Part shown: positions 10,072-20,425 of the stretch, piece by piece | Position numbering within the stretch: the stretch's first letter is position 1 | Layout: every line of letters begins with the position of its first letter | NCBI GenBank assembly: GCA_003427395.1 | Contig: BFEA01000125.1 | Coordinates: forward strand, 516,395 to 544,102 | Origin: Chara braunii | Lineage: Eukaryota; Streptophyta; Charophyceae; Charales; Characeae | Reading direction: 5' to 3' | Length of the DNA stretch: 27,708 bases | Made by a program: the position numbers and the translations under genes | Notes under the pieces: generated by a model | What the model saw: only the letters and a program-made list of their open reading frames with translations | What the model was told of the DNA's origin: nothing | The model's database searches: none

Positions 10072-11754
10072 GTGAAAAGCACAAGGACTGATCTTCACCA
10101 CCAATCGAGGGAGAAGGAGTCGACAGTCAAAGGCAGAGAAAAAATTGACGGAACGTCTTCAACGTCGAGACGAAATATAAGTCGGCTAGAGGAGGGAACA
10201 GTGACGCCAAACGTACCACGAAAGGCGAAAAAATTACGTCGGAATAGTGAGAATAACGATGACATCATTGGCTACCCACAGAGAGTTGAAATCGCACAAG
10301 GCCGGGAGAAAACGAGTCAAGGGAGAGAAAAAGGAGGGAGACGTGTGGAAAATAAGACCACAAGAGCAACTGACAGAGGTTCAGCGAGAAACAAATTTGC
10401 AATACATGAGAACAACAATGTGAGAAAGGGGGAAACGAAAAAATACCACAATCAGTTCGGTCAAGAAGAACACGATGAATTTCCTGATTCAGAGTAGTTG
10501 GAGGAAAGTTCGGATAAAAAAGAAGATCATTCAGAAGACACACATTCAAAGTCGGAATTACAAGCAAGTACGGCGGACGGTCGAGAATATGACAATGAAG
10601 AAGACGGATCTGCAGGAGATGGAAAGCAAGACTGCGGAGAAGAAATGGATGATGCAAATGAGCAAGATAGCGATAACTGCCGCGAAATGACGAACCTTCG
10701 CACAGATAAAACAGGTAAATATCTTTGTTTCTAAGGCATGAGCAGCGTCGAAATTGATGTAGTTCCTTTGCATCTCAATTCCGCCGGAAAAGTTATATGC
10801 TGTAAAAGAAAAAGTATATTCCTCCTCCTTTCATGTTCTCATCAAGGTTTTGTAATTCTGATGTTTATTATTCCTTTATATGTTTCAGTGAATGCAGGAA
10901 AAGTGGAGAGCAAAAATCCGGCACATATTTTGAAGAGTAGCACAAAGAGGACGAACAATGTCGCAGAAGAGCTACAACTCACAAAGATGACCAAAAAAAT
11001 GAAGCACAGGATGTTTCGGTCAATTGCAAAGACATACATGTATATATCTGCTCGTGACTCTACATTCTACTCGACGGAGGAACAGTTTTTCAAGTCATTG
11101 ACAATAATGGCAGAACATATAGGACAATGGGCATCCGTAGGGTTAACAAGGTATGTGGAGGAGCGCGGCATGTGGCAGGTATTCATGAAACTTAACAGGA
11201 TCATGACGACCATTAGAGAGGAGATATCATGGAACTTAAAACACGAGTTTTTGGCCGAGAAGGGACACCCTCTAGTGAGTTTAAAACAAACAGATAAAAA
11301 ACAAGAAATGCGACAGCAACTGAGAGAGGAAATGATCAAGAACAAGACATGGAGGCGAAAGGGAAATGAGTCATGGAGTGATCCGGCGTTCGAACTCTGT
11401 TTGGCGAGGGTGTTTTTTCACACGAGGAAAGGCCACGGCACTCGTGTGTCATTGCAACAACTTGCATTTGCAGAGATGGTAATAAAAAATGAGGCTTTAC
11501 AATGCGTGAAGAAAATTCAAGTTGACGAAAAAATCTCGGAGTTGACAGAGATTAAAAGAGAAATTATTGCATCCATCGAGGCACGAGACACATGTGTGAA
11601 CTTCAACATCTTCAGCCTTGATCGCTCAACGACTGTGGCTGATAAAGTTCTCATCTTGTTCCAAGCAGGGTTGTCGGCTGTACAACACGGTGACGTTCGT
11701 GCTAGATTGTTCACTGATGAAGACTACACGTTTCAACACAATGCTACTTCATAA
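10072..11754 (+). pseudogene. Unrecognised charged protein with intron (gene 4)
   Basis: The frame begins as a basic, Ser/Arg-rich disordered segment, crosses TAG at 10495 (DSE-x-LEESSDKKED) and becomes strongly acidic. An intron at 10715-10888 (GTAAAT...TTTCAG, 174 nt) removes hydrophobic, non-coding-looking sequence and keeps the frame. The last 290 codons are uninterrupted, mostly helical and charged, with Trp at conserved-looking positions (GQWASVG, RGMWQVF). The frame ends at TAA 11752. No ATG exists in frame before the intron, so the true start lies upstream or is lost. No catalytic motif is recognised. Its charge pattern would fit a nuclear DNA- or chromatin-binding accessory protein, but that is inference. 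It shares strand and frame with the Ulp1-like gene. Confidence 0.55.
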
Positions 11755-11816
11755 GCAGTGCAGGAGAGCATATGAAGACCACAAACAACAATGATTCAAT
11801 ATGCTCTTATATGGTG

Positions 11817-11822
11817 AATAAA
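11817..11822 (+). terminator. Poly(A) signal AATAAA after gene 4
   Basis: AATAAA lies 63 bases beyond the stop of gene 4, which supports that stop as a real gene end rather than another mid-gene nonsense codon. Confidence 0.6.
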
Positions 11823-11855
11823 GGACAACAATTGCACGGGAGAAAGTTGTAATTT

Positions 11856-11859
<4 letters not shown>

Positions 11860-11942
<83 letters not shown>

Positions 11943-11977
11943 CAGAGACAGAGACAAAGACAGAGAGAGAGAGACAA

Positions 11978-12016
<39 letters not shown>

Positions 12017-12031
12017 CAGAGAGATAAATAA

Positions 12032-12074
<43 letters not shown>

Positions 12075-12077
12075 TAT

Positions 12078-12140
<63 letters not shown>

Positions 12141-12148
12141 AAGAGAGA
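11860..12148. repeat. Compound (GA)n / (GATA)n microsatellite
   Basis: Long GA tract with GACAGA variants, a GATA block near 12030-12075, then more GA. Long translated frames on the minus strand here are only Leu/Ser repeats and not genes. Confidence 0.97.
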
Positions 12149-12298
12149 GAAAAGTAAAAAGTGGAAAATACAGTTTGAAACCCCTTTCATTGGTCTACTT
12201 TTGCATTCAGTTGTTGAGGCCTTGTCATTCTTCCCTCCACTTCATAGATACTTTATGTACATTATATATAAAATGATGTTGTGCAAGCAAGGAAGGGA

Positions 12299-12933
12299 NN
12301 NNNNNNNNNNNNNNNNNNNNNNNNNNNNNNNNNNNNNNNNNNNNNNNNNNNNNNNNNNNNNNNNNNNNNNNNNNNNNNNNNNNNNNNNNNNNNNNNNNNN
12401 NNNNNNNNNNNNNNNNNNNNNNNNNNNNNNNNNNNNNNNNNNNNNNNNNNNNNNNNNNNNNNNNNNNNNNNNNNNNNNNNNNNNNNNNNNNNNNNNNNNN
12501 NNNNNNNNNNNNNNNNNNNNNNNNNNNNNNNNNNNNNNNNNNNNNNNNNNNNNNNNNNNNNNNNNNNNNNNNNNNNNNNNNNNNNNNNNNNNNNNNNNNN
12601 NNNNNNNNNNNNNNNNNNNNNNNNNNNNNNNNNNNNNNNNNNNNNNNNNNNNNNNNNNNNNNNNNNNNNNNNNNNNNNNNNNNNNNNNNNNNNNNNNNNN
12701 NNNNNNNNNNNNNNNNNNNNNNNNNNNNNNNNNNNNNNNNNNNNNNNNNNNNNNNNNNNNNNNNNNNNNNNNNNNNNNNNNNNNNNNNNNNNNNNNNNNN
12801 NNNNNNNNNNNNNNNNNNNNNNNNNNNNNNNNNNNNNNNNNNNNNNNNNNNNNNNNNNNNNNNNNNNNNNNNNNNNNNNNNNNNNNNNNNNNNNNNNNNN
12901 NNNNNNNNNNNNNNNNNNNNNNNNNNNNNNNNN
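12299..12933. other. Assembly gap (N)
   Basis: 635 unspecified bases. Sequence resumes inside a CA repeat, so the gap probably contains or borders simple-sequence DNA that could not be assembled. Open frames across it have no meaning. Confidence 0.99.
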
Positions 12934-12962
12934 ACACACACACACACACTCATATACACACA
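12934..12962. repeat. (CA)n microsatellite at gap edge
   Basis: A CA dinucleotide run with TATA interruptions immediately after the gap. Confidence 0.9.
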
Positions 12963-13341
12963 TACTAAAAAACATTGGATACACATAGACTTTAAAAAGA
13001 TGACACAAATTGAGAGAATATGATGTCTGCAGTTCTTTTCAACATATGACACTGCATGTTGAACCCGTACGAGTAACATGTGACACTGCATGTGACCCTC
13101 TGGCAACCGCTTCCTTGTTCTTTGTGGTAAAGGGTGCCTGTGAATTACAATGTATTGCAAAAGACAAAAACCTTTGATTAAATGCACCGGACAACAATTG
13201 CACCTTAATTTCTTGATTTAAACACAAAATTACGACTAAAGGAGTGTGAAACAGTGTACGAAGGATTCTGAGTAATCATCTTATATTCTATGGAGACTGC
13301 ATGTCCGTTGGCAATGTATACTTCTTTGATACGTCGTAGTC

Positions 13342-13405
13342 GGCAGGTGCGTTATAATATCATACAAAATATTATAGTTATATCGAAAATGAATACGCAC
13401 CTGCC
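13342..13405. repeat. Inverted repeat, 11-bp perfect arms
   Basis: GGCAGGTGCGT (13342-13352) pairs perfectly with 13395-13405. The loop is AT-rich and holds an inner ATAATAT/ATATTAT hairpin. Part of the arm (CGCACCTGCC) also occurs at the start of the third satellite copy near 3998-4007, so a shared repeat family is possible. From 12963 to 14080 I see no gene; the small open frames show no family. Confidence 0.6.
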
Positions 13406-14079
13406 AACCAACGTAGCATTGAAGACAAAAACAGTTTAAGCTATGTAGTTGCGGAACATTATTATCAGAATCAGTGAGAGGCATGTGTTGCTTTGACGAT
13501 CCACACACTTAGCGACGACATCACCCCTGTATCATCCCTGTTCCTTGGGCACGGGAAAACGCACAGATGTCATAACATATGTAGAGTACAAATTGAAATG
13601 TAATTCGTTTTTTTCACCGCTAAATTTGCAAAAGTGAGCAGCAACCAAAACGGAGTCCTCTCAGTACAATATTGTGTTTTTTTTTATAATAAAGAGTGAT
13701 GACTATTCGTAGCGGAGGAATAATTTTTTTTTTATATTTTTTCAACGCAGTTGGTAAACTGTTTGTAAACAAATTTTCAAGGATTTATAAACAATCTTTC
13801 AACAGGAGAGGATGTTTTTATACACATTTTCAACATAACTTCAACTTATTACAAACTACTGGTCCGCCATTGGAATGATATTATCCCCTACGACTGGTGT
13901 ATTCAGAAGGAAGGTTTCCTTGACATCCCCTGTGTTCAACAGGATACCCTCGTAAATTGTGTAGGGAACCTGATTTTCAACAGCTGAATGTAGTACAAAT
14001 CATACTAAAATTCTTAATATTCCGAAGCTGTATTTTTTTTCTGTTGCCATCTAATCCCCTGATGCCGACTCCGACACTC

Positions 14080-14255
14080 CTCCCTCCCGATCTCCCCCTC
14101 TCCCCCTCTCCCCCCGCTTCCTGATCCTCTACACCCCCTCCCGCTACCTTCGCCCCCACTTTCCCTCATATCCTCCACTCCCGATTTCACTCCCTCCCCG
14201 AGCCCGACACTCCCCCTCTTCTCATGCTTCCTTCCCGACTGCGCCCCCCCCCTGC
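14080..14255 (+). other. Pyrimidine-rich (CCCTC) tract
   Basis: C/T-rich DNA with repeated TCCCCCTC-like words. Minus-strand frames read as Gly/Arg/Glu low complexity and are not supported as genes. Confidence 0.7.
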
Positions 14256-14461
14256 CCCCGCGCGCAAGAGTGCGCAAGGAAGTTGGAGGGAGCGACCTAT
14301 CCGTTAGAAGATAACGCAACGAGAACAGAAATCTCATGCGGAGCAAAAGGGCAAAAGCTCATCTGATTTCGATTTCCAGTAAGGGTAAAAACTGTGAGAG
14401 TGTGGCCTATCTATCCTCAGACGCTTCAAGACTTCAAGCAAGAGGCGTCAGGTCCGTGGCC

Positions 14462-14530
14462 GCCATCATCATCAGCATCATCAGCATCATCAGCATCCTC
14501 GTCAGTGTCGTCATTGCCATCATCATTGCA
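14462..14530. repeat. (CAT/CAG) trinucleotide repeat
   Basis: Degenerate CATCAT/CAGCAT repeat. The open frame 14336-14611 reads through it as an Ile/Ser run resembling a membrane segment, an effect of the repeat rather than evidence of a protein. Confidence 0.8.
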
Positions 14531-14989
14531 TTGGCTTGTCATCATCAGTTCGCGCATTTGATCCGGCGACCTCGTCGTTCCACCAGGAGAACGATCCAGA
14601 AGACCCTGTAGGGGTTGATTGAAGACCTTCCTCGACTAGGAGGAAGAACCTTGATTGCTCCCGGCCGACCGGGAGCGCGGTATCGTCAATCTCACCCCCT
14701 CTTACTAACCCCCTCCCTTCCTCTCATTGATCTCTCATAAAGTTCTCACCTTTTTCCTCTTCTTCCATCTCCTCTCCATCCCCCCTGTCCTCCTCTCCCA
14801 TCCTACCCAATTGGTCGCATCATCAAAAAATTCCTAACACGCGTGATTCGTATATCTTCGTTTTGTGCTTGTTTGACAATGCCGTCCATCGCACTGTGTG
14901 GAACGTTGACCTAATTCGATAGGATTCATCTTCATCCTCTCTTCTTCCAACGCCGTGAACGAAATTAATCGCGGCGTTTTCGTTCAAAA

Positions 14990-15565
14990 GTTACGTATAA
15001 TTCTTTATTATATCAAATTTTTTCATAAATTAGTTTAAAATTCAGAGATTCGTGAAATAAATTTCAGAATTTATAAAATTTAATCCTTCTGATGTCCACT
15101 ATACTTCTACTTTCTATCCCTCATAAAATTCTAAAATTTTGCAATTCTTTTTTAAATTTCTTTGGAATTCGTTTGAAATTTTTTTGAAATTCGTTTCAAT
15201 TTCATCATATGCCGATACAATTTATTAATTTCATCTAAATAATTTTGAAATCCCCCCCCAATTCAATTTACTTGACTTTCATTAAATTTTTTCTACCATT
15301 TCATTGTAAATTCTTAATTTAGGAATTAGTTTCCTATTCTTATTTCAATTTTTTTTTGAAATTATTTTAATTCCAAAAATACGCCACGTAATTTTTAATT
15401 TTCTTTCAAACTTTTCCTCTGAATTCACCTTTACCTCTGTTGTCGTCCCTCCGAACTTTCAAAAATTTTTACGAGTAATTTCAGAAATCTGTTGAAATTT
15501 GTTTAATTTTTTTTTTAATTTTGAATTTACGTCCAAATCATTTCGGAATTTTATTGTGACTTCAT
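14990..15565. other. AT-rich degenerate AAATTC/GAATTT DNA
   Basis: About 570 bases built from recurring AAATTT, GAAATT and AATTC words with no coding signal. It lies just left of the chromovirus gag and could be an old leader or LTR remnant or unrelated filler. No match to the 3' flank of the element was seen. Confidence 0.6.
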
Positions 15566-15734
15566 GATTGTCGTATGCATGCTTTCTTTTACACCTCACG
15601 CCATTCTTTGAAAATTTCGTCTCAATTTTCCGCTTGAATTGGAAATCTTACTCTTCCCCCCCCAATGCGATCCTGAATTTTCTTGATTTAATTCCGGAAG
15701 TTCGCTTTATCTCATTTCTAGACGCCTTCCTTCC

Positions 15735-17925
15735 TTGGCTCCTTTTCTGCATGCCAATCTGGCTCCCTGTGACAACCAGTTGCGAGTACTCCAAAACCGC
15801 GCCCGAGACGCCCGTGCTGCACACCGACTCGCTCGCTTTGACTCGTCGATCACTGCCACTGAGCGCCTCTCTCGTCCCAGTTCCCCCTCTTCATTGTCTT
15901 CATCCCCTGACTCTATGCAGAGTACTGAGTTAGCGAGTCTCTCCCGCTCCATCAGCGAAGGCCTTGCGTTTCTAGCTCGTGACACCATGTCTGACCCGAC
16001 GGAGATTCCCACCCTTGCGCCCGCCAGTTCGGGCCCCGCCACCCAGTCAGACCCGATACTGACCCTCCTCCAGCAGATGCGGGCCACATTCGAGGCCAAA
16101 TTCAAGGCCATCCAAACCAACTTCGATACTTCGTCAGACCGGATGTCACAGATGGAGTCGCGTGCCACGACAACCCCCTCCTCTCTTCCCCCCCTTTCCT
16201 CTTCCCACACACATGCTCCTAGTGGATCACACCTCCCATCTCCCCAGTTTGGCATCTTGCTGTCCAGTTCCCCACCCACGTCATCAGTGTCTCTGCTAGC
16301 TTCCTCTCCCTCGTCGGCTGGCGTCATCTACATGCTTGTCTCGTCCACGGGTGGTATGTCCTCTCCCCTGACTCACCTTTCCTCCCAAATCCCCACCTCT
16401 GCAGTTCCCTCGTCCAGACCCATGGCATCGTGTTCCGCCACCTCCTCAATTCGAGTATCCATGATACCTACCTCACCACCCCCCACTTCCTTACCTCCCC
16501 CCCCACCTCCTATGACACCCAGGACACAACATGTTGAGCTCCAAAGCCAACTTGCCATGGCCCACGACCACATCCGCCGGCTCCAAGGAGGTCAAACCTT
16601 GCCTCCCCACTTTGCGGCATAGCCTGCTGCCCCTTTTATCTACCGGCAGCATCAGACACAGGCCGCTGTGATGCACTTTACTCCTTCTCCACCGGCCACC
16701 ACGATGTCTCATGACCCTTTGCCTCAGCTTCCGGCCTTGTCTAGTGCTCCTGCGGGTGCCCCTAGTTCCTCTGCCCTCTTGTCGCAGTGTGCCCTCCCCC
16801 TCCCTCCTCATTATCAGTCACCGCCCTATGTACCCCGGTACCACCCTGACAGACTCCCCCAGTTCGATGGCAAGGCCTCCGAACTCCAGGGCTGGATAAC
16901 CACCTCCGAGGAGCAACTTCAGTACCATGGTGTAAACATGGACTTGTGGCCCACAGAGATGTCAGCCCGCTTCACAGCTCGAGCGGCTTCCACTTGGTGC
17001 GACTTTCTCGCCCTTCGTTCTCAGCAGGGCGCGTTCACACGAGTATGACGTACGTGGAGTTTTGTGATTTTCTCCAGCAGTACTTCTCTCGCCCGACGCC
17101 TACCCGTGACCCGATCACACGGGTCGCTGAGATCAGATGGCTTGGTGGCAACAATGCCTTAGAGTCGTACATCACGGCATTCCACTGCGTTCGCGCCCAG
17201 ATTCCCCCCTCCCTCATAGCCGACGACGCTATGGTCCAGCGTTTCCGTGTTGGGTTACCCCAATCCTTCCAGCTTCAGATGCTGCCATACACAGTCCACA
17301 CCCTACCGGAGGCCTTCAACATTGCCAGGGCCATCCAGCTCACCTATGCACCTCTTGTGGGCTCCACTTCTCAGCCTGGTGCTGCATCTCTCGCTGCCAC
17401 GTCTGCCCCTGGCACATCTCGCCGCCGACAGTTCTCCACGTCTCGCCGCGGCCCCTTCCTGGACGCACTTTCTTCCGCCGTGTCCACACCATGCTCCGCG
17501 ACTCGTCGAGCGCTGAGGAGGGTACTGGTTCGAATGGATCCCATAGTGACCCGGACCAGGGACATGACCCCCAGTCTCCTGTGGATGGTGACGATCCCGA
17601 CCAGGACGAGCACCTTGCCCACACTTTTTCTACTTTCTTCAGGCAGCGCCAGTCTTCCTCATCGAGGACCCGCTCATCGGCCACACAACAGCCCCTCCCA
17701 TCGGGTTACGTCTTCCCTCGGGCCCGATTGACTATCGCGGAGAGTGAGGACTTCCGTACACGAGGTATATGTACCCGTTGCCGCCTGCCTGGTCACACTC
17801 CGTCCACCTACCCCTACGCTGATGCCCTCTAGCGTCACTTTGCTCAGCAGTCCCGCCCTCACCCCGACCCCCCCGTTTCGACCTCCAGCGCCGCAGCCAC
17901 CTAGCGGCGATTTGCCATCCCCCTG
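15735..17925 (+). pseudogene. gag: Gag polyprotein with zinc knuckle (broken)
   Basis: The N-terminal part (15735-16619) is Ser/Pro-rich with a short Arg/Ala-rich helix. Its first in-frame ATG is at 15915 and the true start is not certain. TAG 16620 interrupts, then the frame resumes. The retrotransposon capsid domain runs from about 16840 (PQFDGKASELQGWI) through a one-base slip near 17040 to about 17360 (FCDFLQQYF, RVAEIRWLGGNNALESYI). A second slip near 17490 leads to an acidic linker. A CCHC-like zinc knuckle follows near 17770 (CTRCRLPGHTPSTY), in which the last Cys is Tyr, consistent with TGC-to-TAC. TAG 17830 follows. Gag would form the particle shell. Confidence 0.85.
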
Positions 17926-18156
17926 ATCCTCCTACAGTAGCAGGCATACCCGCTCGCGAGTCTACCTTCGCGCCGCTTGCTACTCTTTCTGAGGAATCGG
18001 GTTTGACCTTATCGTTGGTCGATCCTAGCAACACTGGTGCACCCTCCCCTTCTCTGCCTAGCGTCTCTTGCAGTCCTCCTCCTCCCCGTCCTCCTACTAG
18101 GCGTGCCGATTATTCCAGTGCCCCTCGGGTCCTCTACTAGAGTGTATCGCGCACTA

Positions 18157-18474
18157 TGAGACTTTGGCTCTACTGGCGATTTCATTCATCCTCCCGTAGT
18201 TAAGGAGGCATCTCTCTATACATCCCCCTACCCTTCCACTGTCACTGTCACACTTGGCGACAATCAGGCCAAATCCTTCGTCGACTGTGTGGTGCCTGAT
18301 CTCCCATTTTCCTTTCCCTTGCGGATGCCACATAGCCTTCGCAAGGCCCCTCGGTTCCATGACCAGTGGACTTTCGACGTCATGGAAACCCTATACGACC
18401 TTGTTCTCGGCACCTCCTACTCCAACCCATTCTGGCCCCGATTGGATCCACAACGATCTCATCCTCGGCGCTAA
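18157..18474 (+). pseudogene. Retroviral-type aspartic protease (degenerate)
   Basis: After TGA 18157 comes DFGSTGDFIHP (from 18160), which aligns with the D-S/T-G active site of pepsin-like retroelement proteases, but Phe replaces Ser/Thr. VTVTLGDNQAKSF, FTFDVM-like FDVMETLYDLVLGTS and an LGTSY segment match the C-terminal half of the fold. A frame slip near 18430 moves the end (DWIHNDLILG) to another frame. The protease would cut Gag-Pol. The active-site change makes this copy doubtful even apart from the breaks. Confidence 0.7.
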
Positions 18475-18835
18475 GGATGGGAAGCAATATCACATTCCGT
18501 TGTTGGGCAAATCGGACTCTACACCCCCCTCTCCTGTCAACGTCTCCATCTTGACACCTACTCAGTTCCACCACATTCTTCGTCGGCCTGATGCCAAACT
18601 CTACATTGTCGACATCACGGATCTCCTTGTCTGCAATTCCATGCATCAGGACGTTGAGCTGGTCGAGCTCGCCCCACCACCCCCCGAGCCTCCCGAGCCC
18701 CCTGATCCTTCAGCCTCCTCATCCTCCTTCACCCCTGCTAGCTCATCTCACCTTGTTGCATCCCTTACCACAGAGTCGTCATCGGTACCTATTCCCATAC
18801 CGACTCCTTCCACCCCTGCTTCATATGTTGCTACT
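18475..18835 (+). other. Protease-RT linker, Pro/Ser-rich
   Basis: In the frame beginning near 18430, a segment that completes the protease (KDGKQYHIPLLG) is followed by a Pro/Ser/Thr-rich, probably disordered linker (PPPPEPPEPPDPSASS) up to the RT start. No separate gene is seen here. Confidence 0.6.
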
Positions 18836-19709
18836 GCCGAGGAGTTTGATAACCTCCTATCGTCTTTGCAGCCTAGCGTTGCGGCCCTTCTTCGCGAGTA
18901 TCGAGATGTTTTTCCTCCATCTGTCTCCTATAGCAGCATCCCTCCTATGCGCGATATCGAGCACCACATCCGGCTCGAACCTAACTACCGTATTCAGCAT
19001 CGCGCCCCATATCGCCTCTCGGTCAGGAACTTAAACGCCAAATTGACGAGCTGCTTCGTCAGGGCTTCATTAAACCGAGTACGTCCCCATGAAGTGCACC
19101 TGTCCTCTTCGATCGCAAGAAGGACGACACCCTCCGCCTCTGCCTCGACTACCGCGGTCTCAACGAGTATACGGTCAGAAACAGTTATCCTATGCCCCGC
19201 TCGGATGATCTGTTCGATCGCCTCTCCGGCCACCACTTTTTCACGAAGATCGATCTTCGTAGCGGATATCACCAGATCTGCGTAGCCGAGGAGGACCAGC
19301 CTAAGACCGCTTTTCGTTGTCGTTTTGGGCACTACGAGTTTACCGTCATGCCTTTCGGTCTCCGTAATGCCCCTGCCACCTTCCAGACGGCTACGAACAC
19401 GATGTTCCAAGACCTTCTTAAGGACTCGGTTCAAGTCTATATTGACGACGTCCTGGTATACAGTCGTACCTTAGAGGAGCATCTGTTCCACCTTCGCACT
19501 GTCCTCCAACGATTACGCGACCATGGGTTTTATGCGAAGCTCTCCAAATGCTACTTCGCTCAACCCAAAGTGGACTTCATGGGGCATCAGATCTCTGAGC
19601 ATGGACTTCACATGGACGACTCAAAGATTCAAGCCATTGTCGACTGACCCACTCCTACCTCTCTTCCTGCGCTACGTAGTTTCCTTGGGTTGACAAACTT
19701 CTATGGTCA
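18836..19709 (+). pseudogene. pol: Reverse transcriptase domain (broken)
   Basis: The RT begins with EFDNLLSSL and REYRDVFPPS (from 18839). The frame slips near 19020. DELLRQGFIKPS then leads to TGA 19090 inside SP-x-SAPVLF, where Ty3 relatives have Trp. LRLCLDYRGLNEYTV, FFTKIDLRSGYHQI, FRCRFGHYEFTVMPFGL and the catalytic YIDDVLVYS (19438-19464) follow in order. TGA 19645 replaces the Trp of the usual D-W-P-T-P motif. An extra T in 19710-19714 shifts the frame within FYGHFLKNY. All catalytic Asp codons are present, so loss of function is due only to the breaks. Confidence 0.93.
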
Positions 19710-19714
19710 TTTTT

Positions 19715-20425
19715 CTTAAAAACTACGCGGTGTATACCGCCCAGCTTACCCCTCTGACCCGTGGACGTCTACCCTTTCATTGGACCCCGACTCATGAGGA
19801 TGCCTTCCGCTCCCTCAAGCGTCTTGTCACGTCAGCCCCCGTTTTACACCTCCCTGATTACTCTCGTCCATTCATTGTCAACACAGACGCTTCAGACTTT
19901 GCGATTGGAGCTTTCCTATCTCAGATTTACTCAGCCCCTTCTACTTCACCCGATTCCACGCAGTCTCGACTTTTGCGCATTCCCCGATTCCCTCCTCCAC
20001 CTCCAGCGACTGCGGCTCACCTCGCACCCATTGATCCTACTCCTCCAGGAGCCCCCCCGCCATATATTCCTGACGTCGCCGATGACGGTACAGTTGAGTC
20101 TCGCGATGGAGAGTGTCCGGTTGCTTATCTCTCTCGACAACTACTTCCCGCGGAGTGTAACTATACTGCTGACGAGCGTGAGGTTCTCGCGCTGGTTTAC
20201 GCTGTTAAGAAGTGGCGTCATCATCTACACGGTCATACCTTCACCGTGTTCACGGACAACTCTGTCCTCGCCGCCTTTCAGACGAAGCCTAAACTCACTT
20301 CTCGTCAGGCTCGTTGGTCGCGTGATGTTTTCGAGTTCTTCACGATCAGGAAGATCTCTGGTGAGAGCAACCGTGTCGCAGATGCCCTATCCCGTCGCCC
20401 TGACCTCAAGTGCGATGATCTGCAA
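19715..20425 (+). CDS. pol: RNase H domain with proline-rich insertion
   Basis: The RT thumb (RLPFHWTPTHEDAFRSL) leads into RNase H: NTDASDFAIGAFLSQ, then PVAYLSRQLLPAECNYT, EREVLALVYAVKKWRHHL, FTVFTDN and NRVADALSRRPD. The acidic Asp, Glu and Asp residues are retained. Between FLSQ (ends 19926) and PVAY (about 20117) sits a Pro/Ser-rich insertion of about 64 residues, absent from typical Ty3 RNase H. The frame is uninterrupted and continues into integrase. The domain degrades the RNA template during reverse transcription. Confidence 0.93.

Noticed and set aside
8272-11754. Alternative genetic code (TAA/TAG = Gln, TGA = Trp) explaining the long interrupted frames
   Set aside because: The transposase also has a one-base deletion, the chromovirus has several frameshifts, and conserved Cys, Asp and Ser sites show matching transition-type missense changes. 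Decay explains everything with fewer assumptions. RNA or protein data could reopen the question.
11807-12190. Leu/Ser-rich minus-strand frame
   Set aside because: It is the translation of a GA/GATA microsatellite.
12201-13187. Long open frames across the N gap
   Set aside because: They consist of unspecified bases and carry no information.
14336-14611. Membrane-like small protein with an Ile-rich helix
   Set aside because: The helix is produced by a CAT/CAG trinucleotide repeat. No other support for a gene.
15707-16327. Minus-strand frame of 206 codons opposite gag
   Set aside because: It mirrors the Ser/Pro-rich gag codons. The plus strand has the retroelement domains.
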